Assembly (NCBI GenBank): GCA_934255545.1
Contig: CAKQOE010000002.1
Coordinates: 1 to 64,000 of the forward strand
DNA length: 64,000 nt
Direction: 5' to 3'
From: an uncultured Clostridia bacterium
GTDB taxonomy: Bacteria > Bacillota > Clostridia > Peptostreptococcales > Anaerovoracaceae
Shown piece after piece: positions 35,303 through 43,568 of this stretch. A program made the translations under genes and the position numbers. The notes below the pieces were generated by a model that did not search any database, was not told the DNA's origin, and worked only from the letters and a program-made list of their open reading frames with translations. Each line of letters starts with the position of its first letter. The stretch's first letter is position 1.

Positions 35303-35334
35303 CGCCACGGTCAGGAAGGCAGGGTTTAAAGATA

Positions 35335-36552
35335 ATGAAAAGATTTACTGCGGATAATTTTGCGGGATGTCTTGTCGGCGGAGCCATAGGCGACGCTTTG
35401 GGGTATGCTATAGAGTTTATGGAGTCAGACGCTATATTTCAAAAATACGGCGATGACGGACTGAGGGATTTTTCACAGGAAGAGGATGTATTTATTTCCG
35501 ACGATACACAGATGACGATGTTCACTGCTAACGGTCTGCTCTACTACGCAACGAGCGGAGGACCTGCAGGCAGGTCTCTGAACGAATGCATTCATGATGC
35601 ATATATGGACTGGCTTCACAGCCAGAACAGCGGAAAAGCGTCACTGCCCGATAAAAATACAGTTTCGTGGATACTTAATATAAAAGAGATGCGCGCGCAG
35701 CGCGCGCCCGGAAATACATGTCTTTCCGCGCTCAGGAGCGGAAAGCGAGGCACTGTTGACGATCCTGTAAACAACAGCAAAGGCTGCGGCGGCATAATGC
35801 GGGTAGCGCCGATAGGGCTTTTCGTAAAGGATCCGCTCAGAGCGGCGCGCATAGCGGCTGACGCCGCGGCGCTGACTCACGGTCATCCGCTTGGATATAT
35901 TTCGTCTGCAGCGTATGCGTATATCATAAACAGGATAGTGTATACTGATGATGATCTTACTGATATAATATCAGGATGCGTAAAAACGATCAGCAGGGAG
36001 TACGGATCATACATTGAAACAGCTCGGCTCATAGACCTTCTTACGAAGGCGGTGGCTCTCGCGATACCTGATGATGAGCCGTATATAAGGGAACACAGGC
36101 ATTTTGAGAGAACTACCAGGATGGCGGAGGATGCTGCGCTTTTCACACAGCCTGTAGTCCTTGCACCGCCTGTAAAAAAATACAGCGACATAGACATGAA
36201 GGCAGAGGCTGCGCGCCTCGAAAAGCTCGGAGCGGGCTGGGTAGCTGAGGAAACGCTTGCCATAGCTGTATATTGCTGCCTGCGTTTCGGAGATGATCTT
36301 GAGACAGCTGTAAGGGTAGCTGCAAATCATTCGGGAGACAGCGATTCTACGGCGTCGCTGACAGGCGCGATCATAGGAGCGGCCATAGGAAACTCAAACA
36401 TGCCTACAAAGTATGTTATGCTGCTTGAGATGTACGATGTGCTGCTTGAGCTTGCTCAGGATCTTTATGACGGATGCCAGGCATCCGATACAGTCGTCAG
36501 GGCAGATGATGAGGTCTGGCGCGAGAAATATGTAGATTATACTTATATTTAA
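35335..36552 (+). CDS. ADP-ribosylglycohydrolase-family protein
   Basis: Member of the DraG/ARH family that removes ADP-ribose from proteins or small molecules. The di-metal site motifs are present: GGAIGDALGYAIEF, SDDTQMTMF near residues 58-66, NNSKGCGGIMRVAPIGL, and the C-terminal NHSGDSDSTASLTGAIIGAAIG with metal-binding Asp. Length is 405 residues, at the long end because of an insert around residues 230-300. It starts 33 bases after the DHHW gene. Two GC-rich palindromes lie inside the coding sequence (35691-35707 and 36471-36487). Confidence 0.9.
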   Translation: MKRFTADNFAGCLVGGAIGDALGYAIEFMESDAIFQKYGDDGLRDFSQEEDVFISDDTQMTMFTANGLLYYATSGGPAGRSLNECIHDAYMDWLHSQNSGKASLPDKNTVSWILNIKEMRAQRAPGNTCLSALRSGKRGTVDDPVNNSKGCGGIMRVAPIGLFVKDPLRAARIAADAAALTHGHPLGYISSAAYAYIINRIVYTDDDLTDIISGCVKTISREYGSYIETARLIDLLTKAVALAIPDDEPYIREHRHFERTTRMAEDAALFTQPVVLAPPVKKYSDIDMKAEAARLEKLGAGWVAEETLAIAVYCCLRFGDDLETAVRVAANHSGDSDSTASLTGAIIGAAIGNSNMPTKYVMLLEMYDVLLELAQDLYDGCQASDTVVRADDEVWREKYVDYTYI

Positions 36553-36603
36553 ATTTAATATATTAAATAACTGTTTTATCTGACTTTCAGGAGGTGGCTG
36601 ACA

Positions 36604-37374
36604 GTGGGAAGACTTTCGCCTATAGGCGTTTTTGATTCAGGCGTCGGCGGTATAAGCGTACTCAAGGAAATAATAAAGCTCATGCCGAATGAACGCTATA
36701 TATACTATGGTGATTCGGCTAATGCGCCATACGGTGTAAAGACTGATGAAGAAGTGTACGTACTTACTGAAAATGTTTTTCACAGGCTGCTTGACATGGG
36801 CGCAAAGGCTGTAGTCATAGCATGCAATACAGCGACGAGCGTGGCTGTAAGAAAGTTCAGGCTCAAGTATCCGGACATACCTATCGTCGGCATAGAGCCT
36901 GCGATAAAACCGGCGGCAGAAAACCATAAGGGCGGCCGCATAGTAGTCATGGCAACGTCTGTAACGCTGCGCCGTCAGAAGTTTGCGGATCTTATGGACA
37001 ACTATGCACAGAATGCTGAGATAATCCCTGTTCCGTGCCCGGGACTCGTTAATTTCGTAGAGCAGGACAGGACGGACTCTCAGGAAATGATGGACTATCT
37101 GAAGGAGCGCTTCGACCCTTTAAAGGACAGACCTATAGACGCTGTAGTGCTCGGCTGCACGCATTATCCGTTCATAGCGGAGCAGATACGTGAGATCGTA
37201 GGTCCTCACGCTGTGTTTTATGACGGAGGCGCCGGAGTGGCGCGAGAGCTCCGACGCAGGATAGAATCGAAGGACCTTCTGAACCAGATCAAGCATGGTA
37301 AGATCGATATAGAGATAATAAATTCCGGCGGGCAGGATCTGGTAGATCTTTCAAAGCGCCTGCTCGTAAGGTAG
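36604..37374 (+). CDS. murI: glutamate racemase
   Basis: Makes D-glutamate for peptidoglycan. FDSGVGGISVLKE, the first catalytic Cys in VIACNTATSVAV and the second in VLGCTHYPF are in place, as are YYGDSANAPYG and the 256-residue length. The start is GTG at 36604 with AGGAGGT seven bases upstream. It may be co-transcribed with the ADP-ribosylglycohydrolase gene 51 bases upstream. Confidence 0.96.
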   Translation: MGRLSPIGVFDSGVGGISVLKEIIKLMPNERYIYYGDSANAPYGVKTDEEVYVLTENVFHRLLDMGAKAVVIACNTATSVAVRKFRLKYPDIPIVGIEPAIKPAAENHKGGRIVVMATSVTLRRQKFADLMDNYAQNAEIIPVPCPGLVNFVEQDRTDSQEMMDYLKERFDPLKDRPIDAVVLGCTHYPFIAEQIREIVGPHAVFYDGGAGVARELRRRIESKDLLNQIKHGKIDIEIINSGGQDLVDLSKRLLVR

Positions 37375-37478
37375 AGATCTGAAGCTGAAAATATAAATAT
37401 GAAAATATAAATATGAAAATGTACGTGCCCATCAGGGTGGAATGCCGTATGACCGGTTCGTTCTGCGAACTGCGTTTT

Positions 37479-37533
37479 CGGGCGTCTCCGCCCGGACGGG
37501 CCGTTTGTTTTGTGTGGGGCCGGGTGACCGGCC
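37479..37533. repeat. two GNRA-type hairpins after murI
   Basis: CGGGCG-TCTC-CGCCCG (37479-37494, loop GAGA on the minus strand) and GGCCGG-GTGA-CCGGCC (37518-37533). A short A/T tandem repeat precedes them at about 37385-37415. None has a T run. Confidence 0.6.
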
Positions 37534-37598
37534 GTCATCATAAAATTTATTGATATTGTTTATTATTTGTTGAATGTATTTATCAGTAAGGAGGCGTA

Positions 37599-38657
37599 AT
37601 GCAGTATTTTATTGATTCGGTCCATCAGTACAGCCTGTATGAATATCTCTGGTTTTTTATCATATACGCTGTCGGCGGATGGTGCCTGGAGGTCAGCTAT
37701 CACGTTGTGACTAAGGGGCATTTTATAAACAGGGGCTTTTTGAACGGCCCTGTGTGTCCGATATACGGGTTCGGCATGCTCACAGTCATAATATGCCTGC
37801 TGCCGCTGAAGGACAATAAAGTGATAATGTTTTTCGGCTCGATCGTGCTTGCGACGCTGCTTGAGCTCGTTACGGGGTTCCTGCTTGAAAAGCTGTTTCA
37901 TGAGCGATGGTGGGATTACTCTAAGGAACCGTTTAATTTTCACGGGTATATATGCCTTAAGTTTTCTATAGAGTGGGGCATAGCGTGCCTTATAGTAGTA
38001 GACTTAGTACACACGTTCTTTGCAGGTATAATAAAGCATTTTCCGCGAGTTCCGGGTATCATACTGCTTGCCGTGTGTCTGGCGGTATTTGCGGCTGACT
38101 GCGTTGCAACTGTCATAACTGTAAGAGGCTTCAACAACCGTCTGCGCCTTATGAACGAAGTCGGCGCGCGTATAAGGAAGCTTTCCGACGCTATGGGAGA
38201 GGATATAACGGACGCTACACTGCACGGCATCGAAAAGAGCCAGCAGGTAAAAGAGCAGATCGATGATACGAAGGAACGCCTTGATGAGCGTTCAGCTGCT
38301 GTCCGTAAAGACATAGACGAAAGATCAGCAGAATTCAGAAAACAGCTCGCTGAGGGAAGGGAAAAGTTCAGTGAGGTATCAGCCGATATAAAGGAACAGA
38401 TAGAGATAAAGCGCACAGGATCAGCCGAGGAAAGAGCGGAAAAGAGAGCTCAGGCTGAAAAGGAGCTTGCCGCTCTCAGAATAAGACTGGAAAAGCTCCG
38501 CGCTCCGCAGGCCCGCGGCCAGCGCAGACTGCTGCGCGCGTTCCCTGAAATGAATAACGCAAGATTTACTGACGAAATAGAGCTTCTTAAAAAAGTTGCC
38601 GAGGACAGCAGAAAAAAAAGAAAAAGTAAGCAGAAAAATAAACAGGAAAAGCAATAG
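37599..38657 (+). CDS. CmpB-like putative ABC-transporter-type membrane protein
   Basis: The N-terminal half (residues 1-190) has about five or six membrane helices. It matches the CmpB family often labelled putative ABC transporter permease, with FFIIYAVGGWCLEVSYH, RGFLNGPVCPIYGFG and ERWWDYSKEPFNFHGYICLKFSIEWG. The rest is a long cytoplasmic, highly charged, probably coiled-coil tail rich in Lys, Arg, Glu and Ala. The function of the family is not established and no ATPase is adjacent. A TAAGGAGG site precedes the ATG. Confidence 0.82.
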   Translation: MQYFIDSVHQYSLYEYLWFFIIYAVGGWCLEVSYHVVTKGHFINRGFLNGPVCPIYGFGMLTVIICLLPLKDNKVIMFFGSIVLATLLELVTGFLLEKLFHERWWDYSKEPFNFHGYICLKFSIEWGIACLIVVDLVHTFFAGIIKHFPRVPGIILLAVCLAVFAADCVATVITVRGFNNRLRLMNEVGARIRKLSDAMGEDITDATLHGIEKSQQVKEQIDDTKERLDERSAAVRKDIDERSAEFRKQLAEGREKFSEVSADIKEQIEIKRTGSAEERAEKRAQAEKELAALRIRLEKLRAPQARGQRRLLRAFPEMNNARFTDEIELLKKVAEDSRKKRKSKQKNKQEKQ

Positions 38658-38673
38658 ATCCGGAAAATGGCCC

Positions 38674-38688
38674 GTGCGCCCGGCGCAC
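38674..38688. repeat. GTGCGC-CCG-GCGCAC hairpin
   Basis: Perfect six-base stem with a CCG loop, 16 bases after the CmpB-like gene stop. Confidence 0.55.
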
Positions 38689-38796
38689 TCTCAGTATGCA
38701 TAGCTGCGCAGTGAAAAATTGCAGAAAGTTTTATATCAGGTGTTGCATAAATATTTATACGGTTGTATAATTATGCAATACTGATGACGGGCGGGT

Positions 38797-38812
38797 CAGC
38801 CGGTGACGGCTG
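38797..38812 (+). repeat. CAGCCG-GTGA-CGGCTG hairpin
   Basis: Perfect six-base stem with a GTGA loop upstream of argD. The arms are the same as those of the hairpin at 28052, which shows the complementary loop. Confidence 0.55.
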
Positions 38813-38885
38813 CAGGCTTTTAGTTTATTGATTAAGTTTATTGATATTGATCGAATATTTAAAGGATATACAGAAGGAGAATAAA

Positions 38886-40052
38886 ATGGAAAATCATGTA
38901 ATGAATACATACAGCCGTTACGATCTCGTATTTGTAAAGGGCGAGGGCCCATGGCTTACAGACGATAAGGGTGAGGATTATCTTGATTTCGTGTCTGGCA
39001 TAGCAGTAAACTGCCTCGGACATGCAGCGCCTGAGATCGTAAAGACGATAAACGAACAGGCATCAAAGCTCATACACATATCGAACCTTTACTGGAGTGA
39101 GCCTCAGATAGAGCTTGCAGGCCGTCTTGCAGAGGCTTCAGGACTTGATAAGGTATTTTTTGGGAACTCAGGAACAGAGGCAAATGAAACAGCGCTCAAG
39201 ATCGCCAGAAAATACGGTAAGGTAAAGGGCGGCGACACAAAGACTAAGATCATATGCATGGTCGATTCTTTCCACGGAAGGAGCATGGGTGCTCTGTCTG
39301 TTACAGGACAGGAAAAGTACAGAAAAGCGTTCAGGCCGCTGATCGGAGACGTTTATGAAGCTCATTTCAACGATCTGGCGTCAGTCGAGGCTCTTATGGA
39401 CGACGATGTGTGCGCTGTGATACTCGAACCTATACAGGGCGAGAGCGGTATACTCCCGGCGGAGCAGAGCTTTATGGAAGGCGTGAGAGCGCTGTGCGAC
39501 AAGCATGACGCGCTTCTTATATTTGACGAGGTACAGTGCGGTATGGGACGTTCAGGCAAGCTGTTCACTTATCAGACATACGGAGTCATGCCTGACGTGT
39601 GCACTACAGCAAAGGCTCTCGGCGGCGGTTTCCCTATCGGCGCTGTAATGGCGAACAACAAGGCTGCAGAGCACTTTGTTCCCGGTGACCACGGTTGTAC
39701 GTTCGGAGGAAACCCTCTCGCATGCGCGTGCGGAAATGCTGTTATGAAGGCGCTTATAGACAACGACCTGCTCGCATATGTAAATAAAATGAGCGAATAC
39801 ATATTTGCCAGGCTCAACGCTCTGTGCGAAAAGTACGACAAGATAAAGCTCGTAAGAGGAAAGGGCCTGCTGATCGGCGTAATGATGGAAGAAGGCTTCA
39901 AGAGCAAGGTCATAAATAATGCAATAGAACAGCACCTCCTGCTTGCCGGCGCCGGCAATGAAGTCGTGCGCTTCCTGCCTCCTCTTAATGTAACTAAGGA
40001 AGAAATAGATACAGCGGTTGAGCGTTTTGAGCGTGCGGTACAGGCACTTTAA
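38886..40052 (+). CDS. argD: class III aminotransferase, probably acetylornithine aminotransferase
   Basis: PLP enzyme of 388 residues. FGNSGTEANETALKIARKY, DSFHGRSMGALSVTGQEKYR, LIFDEVQCGMGRSGKLF and the Schiff-base lysine in TTAKALGGGFPIGAVM are characteristic of ArgD. It converts N-acetylornithine and 2-oxoglutarate to N-acetylglutamate semialdehyde and glutamate. No other arginine genes are close, so another omega-amino acid substrate cannot be excluded. The ATG at 38886 has AGAAGGAG upstream; the frame is open a little further. Confidence 0.88.
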   Translation: MENHVMNTYSRYDLVFVKGEGPWLTDDKGEDYLDFVSGIAVNCLGHAAPEIVKTINEQASKLIHISNLYWSEPQIELAGRLAEASGLDKVFFGNSGTEANETALKIARKYGKVKGGDTKTKIICMVDSFHGRSMGALSVTGQEKYRKAFRPLIGDVYEAHFNDLASVEALMDDDVCAVILEPIQGESGILPAEQSFMEGVRALCDKHDALLIFDEVQCGMGRSGKLFTYQTYGVMPDVCTTAKALGGGFPIGAVMANNKAAEHFVPGDHGCTFGGNPLACACGNAVMKALIDNDLLAYVNKMSEYIFARLNALCEKYDKIKLVRGKGLLIGVMMEEGFKSKVINNAIEQHLLLAGAGNEVVRFLPPLNVTKEEIDTAVERFERAVQAL

Positions 40053-40102
40053 AATTTAAATATCACGGGATGCTGTTGTAAGGATCGTATCCGTATGGCA
40101 TA

Positions 40103-40140
40103 AAAATGCAGCTGCGTGTACCGCAGCTGCACTTTTATGT
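40103..40140. terminator. bidirectional terminator between argD and nadE
   Basis: TGCAGCTGCG pairs with CGCAGCTGCA, with A residues before and T residues after the stem. Confidence 0.75.
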
Positions 40141-40182
40141 TTAAAGCATGTTATAGCGTAGTGATGTATACTGTTTCCTTTT

Positions 40183-40198
40183 CGCGCGGTGACGCGCG
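40183..40198 (+). repeat. CGCGCG-GTGA-CGCGCG hairpin
   Basis: Perfect six-base stem with a GTGA loop, 34 bases from the nadE stop in the convergent gap. Confidence 0.55.
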
Positions 40199-40231
40199 CC
40201 GGGATGTAATATTTTACGGGATATTCTCAGG

Positions 40232-42223
40232 TTAAAGCTCGCATTCGTCTATTTCCTTGAGCCAGAGGCTTGAGTCTGCGTCGCTCGGCATCCTCCAGTC
40301 GCCGCGAGGCGAGAGCGTTACTGTTCCGACCTTTGGACCGTCAGGGATGCAGCTGCGCTTATACTGCTGCATAAAGAAGCGGCGGTAGAATTCTCTGAGC
40401 CATTTTTTTACATATGCAGGTTCAAACATTCCCTCAAATGTCTGCTGCGCGATATATAAAAGTCTGCGCGGGCGCATGCCGAATCTTATAGTATAGAAAA
40501 GGAAGAAATCGTGGAGGATATACGGTCCGACTCTTTCTTCTGTTTTCTGGACGATCTTGCCGTCCTTGTCAGGCGGAAGGAGCTCAGGCGATATAGGCGT
40601 GTCCATGATATCGTGGAGCGCGCGGCGCAGCGTCGCATTGTCAAGGCTGTAATCCTTTACCTCGTGTTCGCCAGCAAGCCTGTTGTCTGCTACCCAGCCT
40701 ACTACGAATGATACGAGCGTCTTTGGAACGCTGACGTTTACGGCGTACATCGACATGTGGTCGCCGTTGTACGTGCTCCATCCGAGGGCCGACTCTGAAA
40801 GATCGCCTGTGCCGACAACAAAGCCTCCGGTTTCATTTGCGATGTCCATAAGGATCTGCGTGCGCTCGCGCGCCTGGCAGTTTTCATATGTTACATCGTG
40901 AACTGAAGGATCGTGACCGATAGCCTCAAAATGAGCCATAACGGCATCGCCTATAGGGACTTCGCGCACGTCAGCGCCGAGGAGGCGCATGATCGTAAGA
41001 GCGTTTTCATACGTCCTGTCTGTCGTTCCGAATCCCGGCATGGTTACTGCTATGATATTTTCAGGGTCGCGGCCGAGCAGCTTGAATGTCTCAGCGCATA
41101 CGAGCAGCGCAAGTGTAGAGTCCAGGCCGCCTGATATGCCGACTACGGCTGTCTTTGCGCGCGCGTGCTCAAGGCGCTTGGCGAGGCCCGCAGTCTGTAT
41201 GCGGAATATTTCTTCGCAGCGCTCATCGACCGTCCGGCGGTCGGCAGGCACGAATGGATTCGGCGCGAATCTTCGTATTAATTTTTCTTCTGAGTTAAGG
41301 ACGCGCAGCGGGTCGATATACACGTAAGTGTAGAGCTCGCGGTCTGTGTAGCGCGATGTGCACTCCTCAAGGCTGTGGTCGAGCGAACGTTCGAATTTTA
41401 TCCTTTCATAGTCTATATCGCCGTATGTTATCGTGCTCTCGCGTTCAAATCTGTCGTTTTCGGCTATGCGCGTACCGTACTCCGATATGATGCAGTGACC
41501 GCTGTAAACGAGATCTGTCGTTGACTCGTAAACGCCTGAAGACGTGTAGACGTAGCCGCAGATGTTGGCAGCGCTCTGCTGGTGGACGAGCTGGCGTCTG
41601 TAGTCAGCCTTGCCGACTGTCTCGTCGCTCGCTGAAGGGTTGACGATGATATGCGCGCCGTTGAGGCAGAGTCGCGCGCCCGGAGTTATAGGCATCCAGA
41701 GATCCTGGCATATCTCAACTCCAAAGCTCAGGCTGCGCGTGTTGTCAGTGAATATGAGGTGGCCGAACGGGATCTCCTCGCCGAAAAGCTGAACTGATGA
41801 AACGTTGTCGGCGATGCGCAGCCCTGCTGCGAACCAGCGTGACTCGTAGAATTCGCGATTGTTTGGCAGGAACATCTTAGGTACGATGCCCATGAGCTTG
41901 CCGTTCTGGATAACAGCGGCGCAGTTGTAGAGGCTGTTTTCGTATCTGAAATAAAATCCTGTGACGATGACTGCATTTATGTCGGCTGAAGCGTCTATGA
42001 CTTCTTTCAGCGCTTCGAGGTTTGATTCATAAAGATGCTGCTGGTAAAATAAGTCAGCGCATGTATACGATGTGAGCGCAAGCTCAGGGAATACTATGAT
42101 CCCGGCGCCGGCGCCGGCTGCTTCTCGTGCGAGCTTTATTATTTCTTTTGTATTGAATTCCGTATTTGCGACGCGCAGCTCGGGTGTAACGGCTGCGGTG
42201 CGGATATAACCTGTTTCAAACAT
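40232..42223 (-). CDS. nadE: glutamine-dependent NAD+ synthetase
   Basis: Last step of NAD biosynthesis: amidation of deamido-NAD using ammonia from glutamine. The N-terminal nitrilase-type amidase domain (about residues 1-290) starts TGYIRTAAVTPELRVANTEFN and includes VFPELALTSYTCADLF and FGVEICQDLWMP (nucleophile Cys). The synthetase domain has the P-loop VGISGGLDSTLALLV at about residues 359-373. Length is 664 residues. Longer in-frame starts exist to 42289, but the ATG at 42223 follows CAGGAG. Confidence 0.96.
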   Translation of the reverse strand: MFETGYIRTAAVTPELRVANTEFNTKEIIKLAREAAGAGAGIIVFPELALTSYTCADLFYQQHLYESNLEALKEVIDASADINAVIVTGFYFRYENSLYNCAAVIQNGKLMGIVPKMFLPNNREFYESRWFAAGLRIADNVSSVQLFGEEIPFGHLIFTDNTRSLSFGVEICQDLWMPITPGARLCLNGAHIIVNPSASDETVGKADYRRQLVHQQSAANICGYVYTSSGVYESTTDLVYSGHCIISEYGTRIAENDRFERESTITYGDIDYERIKFERSLDHSLEECTSRYTDRELYTYVYIDPLRVLNSEEKLIRRFAPNPFVPADRRTVDERCEEIFRIQTAGLAKRLEHARAKTAVVGISGGLDSTLALLVCAETFKLLGRDPENIIAVTMPGFGTTDRTYENALTIMRLLGADVREVPIGDAVMAHFEAIGHDPSVHDVTYENCQARERTQILMDIANETGGFVVGTGDLSESALGWSTYNGDHMSMYAVNVSVPKTLVSFVVGWVADNRLAGEHEVKDYSLDNATLRRALHDIMDTPISPELLPPDKDGKIVQKTEERVGPYILHDFFLFYTIRFGMRPRRLLYIAQQTFEGMFEPAYVKKWLREFYRRFFMQQYKRSCIPDGPKVGTVTLSPRGDWRMPSDADSSLWLKEIDECEL

Positions 42224-42332
42224 TTTAGATTCTCCTGTGTTTATGATCTCTGTTTTTATGATCTGTCGGCGCGCGGATGCGCGCGGCATGTTATGATATT
42301 TTTAATAATTATGTTCAAAAACTGCCGTTTCT

Positions 42333-42361
42333 ATTATATACTGTTTCAGGCGAATTTTGAA
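42333..42361 (-). promoter_or_regulatory. probable promoter of nadE
   Basis: On the minus strand TTCAAA (42361-42356), a 17-base spacer and TATAAT (42338-42333). Confidence 0.5.
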
Positions 42362-42397
42362 ATATGAAAAAGAAAAATCATAAATAAAAACAAACGC

Positions 42398-42426
42398 TTG
42401 TTTAGAAAATGGATTTGTGATATAAT
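42398..42426 (+). promoter_or_regulatory. probable promoter of the yhaM-recD2-comF operon
   Basis: TTGTTT (42398-42403), a 17-base spacer and TATAAT (42421-42426). The leader before 42588 holds the two hairpins at 42444-42480. Nothing else is apparent in the 364-base gap 42224-42587 apart from the divergent nadE promoter. Confidence 0.6.
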
Positions 42427-42443
42427 AAGGTCATTAACGGGAG

Positions 42444-42480
42444 CTGCGGCCCGGCCGCAGAACAGGCGCGCAGAGCGCGC
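42444..42480. repeat. tandem hairpins CTGCGGC-CCG-GCCGCAG and GCGCGC-AGA-GCGCGC
   Basis: Two perfect stems of seven and six bases (42444-42460, 42466-42480) in the 5' leader of the yhaM operon, just after the predicted start of transcription. Confidence 0.6.
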
Positions 42481-42587
42481 GTCATGCCGATCGTGACCTT
42501 AAATTAACATATTTTAGTAAATATGGCCGTAAGTGATTTACTTTAAGAGTATAAATTGGTAAGATATTCCTGAAGGAGGTATGGGGA

Positions 42588-43553
42588 TTGAAAAATGTTT
42601 ATGTGGACAGTCTCGTCACAGGAACAGATTTTGATGATTTTTTCATGATGAAGTCAGCTGCTGTGAGGACGGGATCCAACCAGAAGCAGTATATAGATAT
42701 GGTGCTTGCGGATAAGACGGGCGACGTGTCAGCTAAAAAGTGGGACGCTTCAGAAAGCGATATCACGGAGATCGGCGCTTACGGAGAAAACTGCATTATA
42801 AAGATCCGCGCGACTGTCAGCGAGTGGCAGGGCAAGAAGCAGCTCAAGATAAACCGCTTCAGGCAGGCGACTCCTGACGATGATTTCGATATAGACGAGT
42901 TCATAAAGACTGCGCCTGAAAAGGGTACCGACATGTACGCCGAGATACTTGCAAAGGCTGAGTCTGTCGGTGACGAGGAGCTCAGAAAGGTCGCAGTTAC
43001 TCTTATGGAGCGCAATAAAGAAAAGCTCATGTATTACCCTGCGGCGTCAAAGAACCATCATGCTGAGATGTGCGGTCTGCTTTATCATATAAAGCGCATG
43101 CTGCTCATGGGAGAAAAGGCGTGCGAGGTCTATACCGATCTTGACCGCGACTGGGTCGTTACGGGCGTTATCATACACGATATGGAAAAGCTCAACGAGA
43201 TAATGTCCAACCAGTGGGGCATATCACCGGGATATTCCATGGAAGGTCAGCTGCTCGGCCATATCGCGCAGGGCGTAAAGATGATAGATAAGCTTGCAGA
43301 TGAGCTCGGCATAAGCGAAGAAAAAGCCATAATGCTTGAGCATATGATACTGTCTCACCACTATGAGCCGGAGTTCGGAAGTCCTAAGCGCCCGATGTTC
43401 CCTGAGGCAGAGCTGCTGCATTACCTTGATATTTTCGACGCAAGGATATTTGACATGGAAGAGGCGCTCAAGCCTGTTGCGCCTGGAGATTTCTCTGATA
43501 AGGTGTGGACGCTTGAGAACAGGAGAGTGTATAAGCCGACATTCAGGCCTTAG
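42588..43553 (+). CDS. yhaM: YhaM-type 3'-5' exoribonuclease (OB-fold plus HD domain)
   Basis: An OB-fold nucleic-acid-binding domain (about residues 10-100, VLADKTGDVSAKKWDASESD) precedes an HD hydrolase domain. HHAEMCGLLYHIKRM, IIHDMEKLNEIMSNQWG and HMILSHHYEPEFGSPKRPMFPEAELLHYLD carry the metal ligands. The YhaM family degrades RNA, and sometimes ssDNA, from the 3' end. Length is 321 residues. The start is TTG at 42588, eight bases after AAGGAGGT, with no better in-frame ATG. recD2 follows after 15 bases. Confidence 0.92.
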   Translation: MKNVYVDSLVTGTDFDDFFMMKSAAVRTGSNQKQYIDMVLADKTGDVSAKKWDASESDITEIGAYGENCIIKIRATVSEWQGKKQLKINRFRQATPDDDFDIDEFIKTAPEKGTDMYAEILAKAESVGDEELRKVAVTLMERNKEKLMYYPAASKNHHAEMCGLLYHIKRMLLMGEKACEVYTDLDRDWVVTGVIIHDMEKLNEIMSNQWGISPGYSMEGQLLGHIAQGVKMIDKLADELGISEEKAIMLEHMILSHHYEPEFGSPKRPMFPEAELLHYLDIFDARIFDMEEALKPVAPGDFSDKVWTLENRRVYKPTFRP

Positions 43554-43568
43554 TGAAAGTGTGTGCTG

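Noticed and set aside
37385..37415. Tandem repeat array or CRISPR
   Set aside because: Only about two units of a short A/T-rich repeat are present, with no spacers; elsewhere no direct-repeat array was found.
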